DNA of 22,263 nt, taken from contig URJU01000014.1 of assembly GCA_900548315.1 (NCBI GenBank), positions 1-22,263 on the forward strand. The letters are read 5' to 3'. How positions within the stretch are numbered: position 1 is the first letter of the stretch; each line of letters starts with the position of its first letter. The notes beneath the pieces are model-generated. The model was not told where the DNA came from. It saw nothing but the letters and a program-made list of their open reading frames with translations, and made no database searches. This stretch comes from an uncultured Coprococcus sp. GTDB lineage: Bacteria; Bacillota; Clostridia; Lachnospirales; Lachnospiraceae. Positions 8,730 through 17,200 of this stretch are shown here, in pieces. The position numbers were made by a program, and so were the translations under genes.

Positions 8730-9377
8730 CTATTTTTTTTGAATAGGATTTCCGTCTTTGTCAGTGAATTTGCCGGTAAGTATCTTTATCAGATCAACAA
8801 GTACACCGATTCCAAAAACGCCGGCGGTAAAAAGATAGAGAATGCCTGTTCCGACTTTACCCGCATAGAAACGGTGGCCACCAACTCCGCCGAGGAAAAG
8901 GCAGAGAAGAAGGGCTACAAGCCAATCCTTTTCCGTCTGTCCACTGCCGTTTACACCAACGGGTGCTACATAATCTTCAACCTGCTCGCCGTTGAGTATC
9001 TTTTTAACATTTTCGGTCACCTCATCAAGATACTCACCTCTTTGAATAGGAAGATTAGCTACTCCGCTTACACCTTTTTGAATTACGCTGTTTTTGTCAA
9101 CTCGCATACCATTGACGGTTGTTGTGTTCTCCTGGATGTTTGCCATGACTTTAATTTTGTTGCCATCCTTAACAAAGACCCAGACCGTAACGTCGAGGTT
9201 CGGTTCTTTCTCAAAGGAAATGCGCTTTCCAGGGATACCCCCTTTGATTTTGAAAGGCATTTTAAAAGCCGAAGCATGTGTGTTAAGCTTTTCGTATACG
9301 TCTTCAATTGTAGTTGTATAAGAGAGTTCAAACTCCCTTGGGGCTGTTGCAGTTGCCATTGATTTAATATCTACCAT
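8730..9377 (-). CDS. TM2 domain-containing membrane protein
   Basis: A 215-residue protein with a C-terminal TM2 domain (about 150-205): two membrane helices, the first followed by the signature GGVGGHRFYAGK, the second in FGIGVLVDLIKI. The N-terminal 140 residues form a soluble alpha/beta domain (ELSYTTTIEDVYEKL, then KRISFEKEP, then VWVFVKDGNKIKVMANI) that I do not recognise beyond an SRPBCC-like or DUF-type feel. A short linker GVNGSGQTEKD joins the parts. The start has an excellent GGAGGG site, inside an unusual purine-only run on the coding strand (about 9378-9412). It is second in the envelope cluster, 83 bp after the lipoprotein gene. TM2 proteins are membrane adaptors of unknown mechanism in bacteria. 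Confidence 0.85.
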   Translation of the reverse strand: MVDIKSMATATAPREFELSYTTTIEDVYEKLNTHASAFKMPFKIKGGIPGKRISFEKEPNLDVTVWVFVKDGNKIKVMANIQENTTTVNGMRVDKNSVIQKGVSGVANLPIQRGEYLDEVTENVKKILNGEQVEDYVAPVGVNGSGQTEKDWLVALLLCLFLGGVGGHRFYAGKVGTGILYLFTAGVFGIGVLVDLIKILTGKFTDKDGNPIQKK

Positions 9378-9460
9378 ATTTTTTCCCTCCTTTTTTTCTT
9401 TTTTCCCTTTTTTATTTTATTATTTCGTGCTTTAACTCACACGGTAAGTTATGTGGTTGT

Positions 9461-10432
9461 TTATCCTTTTCCGAGCACCTCCCATTTGTCGTTCAAGGAA
9501 TCATAATAATATATGAGGTTGTCACATACTCCGTAATAACGTTCTCTGACAAATTGTTCGTCTCTGTCTGTGCCGAGTGCAAAAATCCAACACGACCGTC
9601 CCTCAATTTCATCAATCTGGCCCGTATACTGTACACTCATACCCATGCTTATGTAGTATTGCACCTCCTGAGATTCCAAAAGGATTTCCCTTGCTATTGC
9701 TACATTCTTATCCTCGGACTCACCATTGTAGCCATAATCGGTATACATTGAAAAATCATAGTAATTTCCATCAACAAGCTGCCCATCCATTCCTGACAGC
9801 ATCGGGAATACCGAAAAAGAAACGTTTCCTTTTTTAAAGCTCAGAGATACATTTGAATGTATTTCACTCTCATTGCAGCGCAGTAAAAAATAATCAATTC
9901 CGTTTCCGTTGTAATTATAGAGTGCATTGTCAGTATTTACAGAATATTCACCATTATCGGTTATTTCCGCACGATAAACGGACACACTGTATTTTGTATC
10001 GGCAATAACTACCGCATAAAGCTCCGCACCGCCCACATTTACAAGGGGCGCACCGCAGAGAAAATCATATTTATCCGCATACTGACTGTCTTTTACGAAA
10101 TTTAGGATTCCTTCCTCATCAGCCTCGTAACCAACATAACCGATATAGGCAATCCCAACCGATTCTTTATTGTCAAGAATTGTATTTTGAAGTTTTGATA
10201 AATCGGTATCTTTTTGCACAGTTGCCTCTGTGGTTGCCTCTGTAGTTGTTTCTGTAGTTGCTTCTGTGGTCGTTTCTGCAGTTGTCTCAATGGTTGCTTC
10301 TGTGGTTGTGGTGGTTGTTTTGTCTTCGGTCAGATTATAATCATCTGGCGGGGGTACCGCACATCCAGAAACCAAGGCTGGCATAATTAAAACCATCAAC
10401 AGGGTCATAATGTATTTGTTATATTTCAACAT
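9461..10432 (-). CDS. Lipoprotein with Thr/Glu-rich stalk
   Basis: A 323-residue exported lipoprotein. The signal sequence ends in a lipobox LVSGC, with Cys24 as the lipidated residue, so it would be anchored on the outer face of the membrane. A low-complexity stalk of TTEA/TTTE repeats (about 39-71) follows, then an unrecognised globular domain (75-323). Its end (CWIFALGTDRDEQFVRERYY, then IYYYD and DKWEVL) resembles the C-terminal part of other uncharacterised clostridial secreted proteins. The start has a G-rich site AAAGGGGGGAG. As first gene after the promoter and dyad at 10478-10527, it leads the envelope cluster. A sensor or substrate-binding role on the surface is a guess. Confidence 0.8.
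   Translation of the reverse strand: MLKYNKYIMTLLMVLIMPALVSGCAVPPPDDYNLTEDKTTTTTTEATIETTAETTTEATTETTTEATTEATVQKDTDLSKLQNTILDNKESVGIAYIGYVGYEADEEGILNFVKDSQYADKYDFLCGAPLVNVGGAELYAVVIADTKYSVSVYRAEITDNGEYSVNTDNALYNYNGNGIDYFLLRCNESEIHSNVSLSFKKGNVSFSVFPMLSGMDGQLVDGNYYDFSMYTDYGYNGESEDKNVAIAREILLESQEVQYYISMGMSVQYTGQIDEIEGRSCWIFALGTDRDEQFVRERYYGVCDNLIYYYDSLNDKWEVLGKG
10216..10320 (-). repeat. Degenerate tandem repeat coding for the Thr/Glu stalk
   Basis: Imperfect 12- to 18-bp units built on GTTGCCTCTGTGGTT and close variants (plus-strand reading) encode the TTEA/TTTE stalk of the lipoprotein. The repeats are in frame with the gene and their length could vary between strains by slippage. Confidence 0.7.
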
Positions 10433-10477
10433 TCATTGCTCCCCCCTTTCTACTGCAACTATAGTCTTACACATTCT

Positions 10478-10505
10478 ATTGTACGGATTTTTTGAGGTCT
10501 GTCAC
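10478..10505 (-). promoter_or_regulatory. Promoter of the envelope cluster
   Basis: On the minus strand a -35 box GTGACA (10500-10505, 5/6) and a -10 box TACAAT (10478-10483, 5/6) are 16 bp apart, 45 bp before the lipoprotein start codon. The -35 box lies inside one arm of the dyad at 10498-10527, so the promoter is probably controlled by whatever binds there. Confidence 0.6.
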
Positions 10506-10527
10506 TGGCACAAGTGCCAGTAACAGA
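10498..10527. promoter_or_regulatory. 30-bp operator-like dyad with NarL-type geometry
   Basis: The inner arms ACTGGCAC and GTGCCAGT (10504-10511, 10514-10521) are perfect and separated by 2 bp. Outer arms TCTGT/ACAGA extend the symmetry across one mismatched pair, so 13 of 14 pairs match. There is no T run after it in either direction, so it is not a terminator. NarL/FixJ-family regulators bind 7-2-7 inverted heptamers, and a gene for such a regulator starts about 700 bp away. The link is inference. Confidence 0.6.
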
Positions 10528-10562
10528 AAAAACTATTTTCAAACTTCTTTGACTTTGGGACA

Positions 10563-10595
10563 TAAAAACCCCTTGACCGTGTCAGTCAAGGGGTT
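10563..10595 (-). terminator. Intrinsic terminator of the signalling operon
   Basis: A perfect 11-bp stem AACCCCTTGAC/GTCAAGGGGTT (10567-10577, 10585-10595) with a 7-nt loop is followed on the minus strand by TTTTTATG. It begins 9 bp after the response regulator stop and separates the signalling operon from the envelope cluster. Confidence 0.9.
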
Positions 10596-10603
10596 CATTT
10601 ACT

Positions 10604-11233
10604 CTATTCGTCTTTTAAAGTGGTCACCATGAGCTTGTTCTCAATAGCTGTCACAACCAACGCTTCTCGATTCTCAAAGCCACCTTTTTCAACCATATCG
10701 TCTAGGTTCCAGCGCACACCGTTTTTGGAGATACCCAGTTTATCGGCAATCTCCTGGTATGTAAAGCCCTTTATGTATAAGCGGAGAATATCAAGCTGTC
10801 GGGGCGAGAATGTATCGGACATTGTGCCTTCCATTTCAATTGCAGGAGAGGTGTCAGGAAATACTTTTTCGCCTGCAAGGGTACGCCTTATCACACTTAT
10901 CAGCTCCTCTGTGCCGTGGTCTTTATACCACAGACTGTCTGCTGCACCTGTCTTTGCTCGTTCCAATACCTGCGGGTCGACAAGCGAGGTTACAATTACT
11001 ATTTTGATATTCGGAAAAGCCTTTTTTATACGTTTTGCGGCGGCAAGACCAGAGTGCTTGTGCTGTGTTTGCACATCCATAAGAATAAGTTGTATTGAGC
11101 TATTGCAGTTTCTCTCTGCATCAAAAGCGTCACGATATACGCCGACAAGGCGAAAAATTTCGTTTGATTTCAGTCGCTCGGCAAAATGCTTTTGAATATA
11201 TAAATCATCTTCAACCAGTATTGTATTTATCAT
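10604..11233 (-). CDS. NarL/LuxR-family response regulator
   Basis: A 209-residue two-component regulator. The receiver domain (1-120) has the acidic pocket ED-D at residues 8-10, the phosphoacceptor Asp53 (LILMD), Thr82 at the switch position and Lys104. A LuxR-type helix-turn-helix occupies about 142-190, with the pattern TYQEIADKLGISKNGVRWNLDDM. One oddity: at the end of the recognition helix the usual VK.HL is replaced by VRWNL, so its DNA specificity may be unusual. The start has GGAGA 8 nt upstream. It is the last gene of the operon, 76 bp after the histidine kinase, which is its obvious partner. Phosphorylation would promote dimerisation and DNA binding. The dyad at 10498-10527 is a plausible target. 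Confidence 0.92.
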   Translation of the reverse strand: MINTILVEDDLYIQKHFAERLKSNEIFRLVGVYRDAFDAERNCNSSIQLILMDVQTQHKHSGLAAAKRIKKAFPNIKIVIVTSLVDPQVLERAKTGAADSLWYKDHGTEELISVIRRTLAGEKVFPDTSPAIEMEGTMSDTFSPRQLDILRLYIKGFTYQEIADKLGISKNGVRWNLDDMVEKGGFENREALVVTAIENKLMVTTLKDE

Positions 11234-11309
11234 ATGTCGTTCTCCTTTTATTGAACATCAGCTCATTAATAATCGTATTTTGGAAGAGCTGGTGCTGCAT
11301 GTCAGGTTT

Positions 11310-12563
11310 TTATATAAAACTTGACGCATCCTTTGGAATGATAAGCAGCAATTCAAATCGTGGTTTATATACAGTGTGCATTTCTCCACCAGCAGATTCT
11401 ATGCTGTGGCGAATCGATGAGAGTCCGCTGCCCTCCTTAATAGGGCCCGACGGTGCAGCGCCATTGTTCGTTATCGTAATATCAAACACATCCTTTCGCC
11501 CATTTACGCTGATATATACCTCATTGCCTCCGGCATGCCTGATACAATTTGTTACACATTCTTTCGCAGCGACAACGGTAAGCTCTTCGGCAAGTGAATC
11601 GGCCGGAAGGCATCCATCCATCATCACCGTTACACCGAGGATTTCCGCTGTCTGAACAACCTCTTCCATCGTTCCGCTGGCTGTCACTCGATCACTTGTA
11701 AGCACTGCGGTTGCTTCCTGTAAAGCCTCAAGCTTTTTGTCAGTGTTTTCATCGCTTTCCATTATATCACGAATTGTCAGCAAGCTTCTTCCGATTGTGT
11801 CATGTATATGTATTTTCAGGTCAAGAATTTCTTTTTCTTTTATATCATCGGCCATTCGTTCATACATTTTTTGTAGCTTTCGGTTGACCTCTTTCAGCTC
11901 ATCGTTAATAGCAGTTTGACGAACGTTGCCATTATAAAGTTCAGTGACATTATGCGCTGTCATTTGAAGCCAGTTTTCATCATTGTCAACGGCTATATTC
12001 TGCTTGCGGAATTGCCAAACTGTCTTATCGGGCAGTATGTAACAATCGCCGTTAGCGATAATACTTTTATCGGGGTGCTCCAACGCTTTTTCAAGATCAT
12101 CGGTAATCTGAAACTCATGCCCGCTCAGTGCAAACGACAGACGGCGCATACGGTCATTGCAAAGGACAATACGCCCGTTCGGATCAGCAAAGCACAAACC
12201 CATAGGCAGCTTGTCTGTGGCATCTTTAACGGAAAATGGAGATAGCATGTTCTTTCGGCGGCGATACTCTCTCGTCATAGCAAAGGTAAAATGAACAACA
12301 ACAACTAAAATTACCGTAATGAAAATCAGCCAAGGCGCATCTAATAAAAATGCATCCTTGCCTTTGAACGGATCCCCCTGAGTTACCGAGAACAAAAGCA
12401 TAAGCAAAAACGCAAAAATCACAATACTCGGCAACTTATCGTGAGATTTTGAGTGATGCGAGAGTTGATATATATAAAGTCCCAATTCAAGCACAGCTTC
12501 CACAAACAGCAGAAGTGGTATTAAGGTCTGCCAAAAGACCGGAAGTGAAGAAAAGGCACTCAT
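11310..12563 (-). CDS. Membrane histidine kinase (HisKA_3/NarX-like)
   Basis: A 417-residue sensor kinase. Membrane segments lie at about 12-33, 45-61 and 76-96. A PAS-like domain (about 112-208, LPMGLCFADPNGRIVLCNDRM) leads into a coiled coil (215-250). The phosphoacceptor is His254 in the HisKA_3 motif HDTIGRSLL. The ATP-binding domain has an N-box with Asn339 in ECVTNCIRHA and a G-box GSGLSSIRHSIESAGG (378-393), so it should be active. It overlaps the preceding gene by 4 bp (ATGA), which indicates translational coupling with the 7TM sensor. The likely substrate is the response regulator encoded next. The short extracytoplasmic parts suggest that the signal is sensed within the membrane, by the PAS domain, or by the 7TM partner. 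Confidence 0.9.
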   Translation of the reverse strand: MSAFSSLPVFWQTLIPLLLFVEAVLELGLYIYQLSHHSKSHDKLPSIVIFAFLLMLLFSVTQGDPFKGKDAFLLDAPWLIFITVILVVVVHFTFAMTREYRRRKNMLSPFSVKDATDKLPMGLCFADPNGRIVLCNDRMRRLSFALSGHEFQITDDLEKALEHPDKSIIANGDCYILPDKTVWQFRKQNIAVDNDENWLQMTAHNVTELYNGNVRQTAINDELKEVNRKLQKMYERMADDIKEKEILDLKIHIHDTIGRSLLTIRDIMESDENTDKKLEALQEATAVLTSDRVTASGTMEEVVQTAEILGVTVMMDGCLPADSLAEELTVVAAKECVTNCIRHAGGNEVYISVNGRKDVFDITITNNGAAPSGPIKEGSGLSSIRHSIESAGGEMHTVYKPRFELLLIIPKDASSFI

Positions 12564-14269
12564 ACGGCGGCACCTCCTTCAATAATAAATACAAGATGCT
12601 GGTATCCTGCGTCACCGTCCATTTCATAAAGAACGTTACCTTTATTTGAAAAAATCGACAGGTCAGCTTCGCAGCAGACATTCAGCGACAGTCGCAGTCC
12701 GTTTATATTTGCGAGACTTATTTGCACGCTTGTTAAATTTTCAAGATCTGCTTCAATTACTTCTTCATAAAAATCTAATATCGCAGCAGCGTTTTTGTCC
12801 GAAATCATGGAAAGTTCACTGTCCACATACAGAGTATTGCGTACATTTAAAAGCTTTAATGTCTGTAACGATTCGGAAAAAGCTCTCTCAAGCTCGCCGA
12901 CTGCAACCTTACAATCTCGATCGGCAAGCAGTGTCAGATGCTTACGGCGTTTGATATAACTGCATAAAACGGCAATCTCGGCAAGTAGCATTTTAACTCT
13001 GTCTGTATCAGATTTTGAGATTCGGCGGTATTCCTGTGTCAATGCCGAAATACGGTTGATCTGTTTTTGTGTTGCCGACTGCAATAGATCGTACAGTCGG
13101 TTTTGCTCCTCCACCTTGCGGCGTTTCGACTCCCGCCTGTATTCATAGCGAAGAATCTCATTTCTTTCGGCAAGCTCTTCCGCAAGACATTCTGATTCTT
13201 CCTTAATGGCAAGTAGCGCCGACATATCCTCTGTCCATACCGCATAACCGCCGCCGATGGGCATGGTATGTACGGTCAGCCCACCATCTACTGTGACAGG
13301 AGCTTTCTCGGCTTTTCTCATTGTTTCCTTTGATATAGGTTCGATATTCAACGCTGCATAGCGAATGTTGAAGTCTTTGTCAGTAATTTCTGCCGATGTG
13401 CCGACAGATGAGGCAAAAAGATCTGCATAGCGGCTGTTTGAATGAATATATCCGCAGGCAATGCAAGCCTCGAAACCGAGCATATACATAAGACTTTGAA
13501 ATGCCGTAACGTCACCGAATAAATGTTTCAGCCATGGCGTACCAACATAGTTCAATGCAAGATAAGCCAGCGATATCGCAAATGGAATTACGGGCAAATA
13601 ACGATGCTTACCGTTCTTTAACCTGCATTTAAAGAGCATAAAAATAAGCGCTGCTACGGCACAAAACACCTGCCATGCGATCACGGCAAAATAGCACACA
13701 CCGTAGCCATGATCTGCATCAGACCAGACATCTGCATCTTTAGGAAATGTGAAAACTAATTGATGTAGATCATTCGTAAGCACTAGAATAAGCAAAACTC
13801 CCGAAACGGCAGACAATAGCCAGACAGATTTTGGCAGTTTATATTCATCGGGCTTGCCCAGAGACATTGCGATCAGCAGTGCAAGCATGGGTACAAACAG
13901 CATTGGCAGATAGAATAGATACCACTGGTATCTTATTGCAACCGGCTGCCAGAATATAAAGTATTTTGCTGAGCGAAAGGTAAACCACAAAATCAAAAGC
14001 ACCGAAACGCCTACCAGATATTGTCCGACCTGTTTCTGCACGATACGTTGGCGGATTGAAATTCCCCAGGCGGCATAAAGCCCGATATAAATGAAACTGC
14101 GCAGATAAGAAAACAGAGTAGGGTAGAAGTTTCCTCTTCCAATAAGTCGAAAAGAATATGCCAAAATTACGGCAAACAAGATCAGACTCATAGGAAGTAA
14201 AGGTTCTTTATGGAGTTTTTTGTGAAGATCTTTATGAAGTATGTTGAAGATATACGATCTACTCCCCAT
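12560..14269 (-). CDS. 7TM sensor protein with degenerate kinase-like C-terminus
   Basis: A 569-residue membrane protein. About eight hydrophobic helices (26-273) form a 7TMR-HISK-like sensor, followed by a small PAS-like part (about 290-352), a charged coiled coil (355-420) and a region resembling kinase dimerisation and ATPase domains (MLLAEIAVLCSYIKRRKHL, then FYEEVIEADLENLTSVQISL). No H-box His-Asp and no glycine-rich G-box are present, so I judge it catalytically dead. It overlaps the active kinase gene by 4 bp, and may serve as the signal-receiving partner. The start is uncertain: the ATG at 14269 overlaps the end of the upstream gene by 11 bp and has AAGAGG only 1 nt away. An in-frame ATG at codon 27, right at the first membrane helix, is the alternative. 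The N-terminus has an odd LHKDLHKKLHKEP run. Confidence 0.8.
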   Translation of the reverse strand: MGSRSYIFNILHKDLHKKLHKEPLLPMSLILFAVILAYSFRLIGRGNFYPTLFSYLRSFIYIGLYAAWGISIRQRIVQKQVGQYLVGVSVLLILWFTFRSAKYFIFWQPVAIRYQWYLFYLPMLFVPMLALLIAMSLGKPDEYKLPKSVWLLSAVSGVLLILVLTNDLHQLVFTFPKDADVWSDADHGYGVCYFAVIAWQVFCAVAALIFMLFKCRLKNGKHRYLPVIPFAISLAYLALNYVGTPWLKHLFGDVTAFQSLMYMLGFEACIACGYIHSNSRYADLFASSVGTSAEITDKDFNIRYAALNIEPISKETMRKAEKAPVTVDGGLTVHTMPIGGGYAVWTEDMSALLAIKEESECLAEELAERNEILRYEYRRESKRRKVEEQNRLYDLLQSATQKQINRISALTQEYRRISKSDTDRVKMLLAEIAVLCSYIKRRKHLTLLADRDCKVAVGELERAFSESLQTLKLLNVRNTLYVDSELSMISDKNAAAILDFYEEVIEADLENLTSVQISLANINGLRLSLNVCCEADLSIFSNKGNVLYEMDGDAGYQHLVFIIEGGAAV

Positions 14270-17200
14270 GCCTCTTCACCTCAATCCTGCCTCTTCCACT
14301 CTCCTTAACATCATAGAGGGCGTTATCCGCCTCCTCATACATCTCGTTGAATGTCAGTTCAGTTCTTGCGATCACCGCACCCATGGAGATTCCTGTTCCT
14401 CCCTCAGTGGCCTTCACAGTCAGGTTCACCTTGTCAAATATCTGCTGGGCACGTTCCCTTATCGCGTCATCAGACACACTCTTGTTGAAGAACAGCATGG
14501 CTGCAAATTCATCACCGCCCATACGGCATGCATGGTCATCACCGCGGAGTGCCGCCTGCAGTGTCTGTGCCACAAGGACAAGATATTTGTCGCCATTGTG
14601 ATGTCCGTAGGTGTCGTTGTACTGCTTGAATCTGTCTACATCCATCATGATCATCACCGCTGTGTGCGTACACTCAAGAAGTCTCTGCTCCATGTCACTT
14701 CTAAATGCCGCATGGTTCAAAAGTCCTGTGAGGGGATCTGTTCGATAGGTATTCTCCCAGTTTCTGAGTCTCACATCCGCCTTATTCTGCTCCGCATCTG
14801 TCAGCATCTTCAAAGCATATGTACTTGATACATCCACTATTACTATTTCTCCTCTGTCTTTCTGAAGTGCCGAATCATAAAACATTCTTCCAGCGCATAA
14901 TACATATATATCCCTGCCATCCTTCCGATGTATCTTGTGTTCCTGAAATACAAATGTGCTCTTTGCCAGATTCGCATTTACCTGACAGAGATATTCTGTT
15001 TTATCCTCGTCCGGTATAAGGTCGATCTGGGTTATGATATTATTCTCTATGTCCTCCTTGCTGTAACCCGTAAGTTTCTCAAAATTATCGTCTACAGATA
15101 TGATCCTCCAGTTTTCATCAACCAGATATCTGCTATGTTTTACTGTATGTACACGAAACGCATCCTTGCCATATTCAGAAGAATCCACCTTCTGTCTGCG
15201 CGCCATGATCCGGATCTCTGTCTGTCCGTCGTCTGTTCTGGCGCCATCACCATCAGAGTCCGCCAGACCATTTCCTGGGGCAGTTCGATCACCAACATTC
15301 TCTCCATTACCATCTGCACCGACACCACCATCAGCAGCCCTCTGCTTTGATTCATTTTCCAGTGAATTCGCATACTTCTCTGAGACAAGCCTGATAAACT
15401 CAGAAACTATATATGGATCAAACTGGCTACCCGCGCAGCTCTTTAATTCTTCTATCGCTTTTGATATCGACATACCCTTTCTGTAAGGTCTGTCATTGAT
15501 CATTGCGTCAAATGCATCGACCACCGCGATCACACGTGACAGAACCGGTATGCTTTCACGGCTCAGTCCATCCGGATATCCATTTCCATCCCATCTCTCA
15601 TGATGATGCCTTATCTCCTCCGCGATCTGTCTGAGTTCTGTGTTGCTCATGGCGATCTCATAACCCTTCTCAACGTGGGAACGCATGATCTTCCATTCCT
15701 CATCCGTGAGTTTTCCCGGCTTGTTGAGTATCTCCATAGGAACTCCTACCTTCCCTATGTCATGGAGCAGACAAAGCAGCGCCAGCTTGCTCTGCTGGAT
15801 ATCTGACAGCTCTATTCGTCTGCCAAGCTCAGCCCCCAGCTCCTGTGTACGACGCACATGCTGTTCAGTATCGCTGTCACACTCCTCAAGAGCCCTTATG
15901 AGTGATGTCAGCATATCTGAGTGCAGCGATTCCCTGTCCACAAGCTTTTTTGTCTTCATGGCTGCTGCCGCATCAATGATTGCAGCGACTATGCTCTGTC
16001 CCTCATCCGCAGCCACCCCCACTGCATACTGTATACTTCCATCATACTGTTCTTTGATCTTTTCGACACATGCAGCCATCTCTTCCTCACTGCTGTGACT
16101 GCAAAGTGCTATCAGGTGCGCATCAATACCCCTGACATAATATGTTCTCTCCGGAAAGTTCTTTCTCATGATGCCCGCAAGTGCATTTATCCTCTGGTCA
16201 CCCGCCTGATTACCACGAGTGCTGTTGATCACAGACAATCCGTTGATATCGCATATTGCCACTCCAACCGGAAACGTAAAATGGTCCATCTCTTCCATGG
16301 CAAGTCTCTGAAAGCTATCCCATTTCTGAAATCCTGTAAGCATATCCGTCTCCAGAGATATATCAGAAAATACGAACATCTGACCAAGTCTGCGGCCTTC
16401 CTTGTTGTCAATCCTTCTGATATCGCACCTTAAAGGTCTGTTTCCATCATCACCTTTTATATAGCACTGCAGAGAAAAACTGTCGTCATCAGCTGCAAAA
16501 TCAACGGACAGATCATACGTCTCAAGAAACTGCTGCAGATTCTCACATCTGCAGAGGAGTTCCTTTCCAAGGAAATCATCCGCCCTGTCATTGTGCAGGA
16601 TCAAATGATTGTCATAATCAAACAAAACTATTCCCTGACCTATATTCTCGAATATGTTTGTCTTTAGTTTGTTGAGCATTCCATGGGTTGAATAATTAAA
16701 GCAGCTCCAGTACAGAATATATGATGTAAGACTGTAGCCACAGATGGAATAATCCAGAAGTTTGTACACCTCTGCTCCAGGAACGTAGAGAAATATTGCA
16801 TTTATCCCAACGAGCGCAAGAAGTCCCAGGATGACACTGCTGTACTGCAAACGATATTCATGTGGAATCGTGCAAAGTTTCTTTACAAGGAGTATGAGTA
16901 CCACACCCACCAGCGCATATGAAAAAACCAGATGCATATCATACAGCGGCTTCATATCATAGCTGTATTTTGCTATGACGGTGTCCCTTCTGACATACCC
17001 TATCGCTATATTTTTGAATGGGTTTATGGCAAATATTACAAGCTCATACAGACAGTAAAAAAAGCATAAGCCTATCGCCGCCTTTCCATACTTTGAAAAA
17101 CGTCCGTTTGTAAAATAAACAGTAAATATGAGCAGACATACCAGCATATAATCAATGCTTACGAAATATATACTCGACATGACGGACATGGCCATATACG

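Noticed and set aside
8532..9362. A 276-codon open frame on the plus strand
   Set aside because: It lies opposite the TM2 and DUF3592-like genes, has no ribosome binding site or recognisable domain, and the minus-strand genes have clear family motifs and GGAGG sites.
10210..10320. CRISPR-like array
   Set aside because: The short repeats are degenerate, without spacers, and in frame with the lipoprotein stalk.
10620..11195. A 191-codon open frame on the plus strand
   Set aside because: It is antisense to an unmistakable response regulator and has no family resemblance.
3980..14270. Integrative element with integrase or flanking repeats
   Set aside because: No integrase, transposase, tRNA target or matching direct repeats were seen at the block edges.
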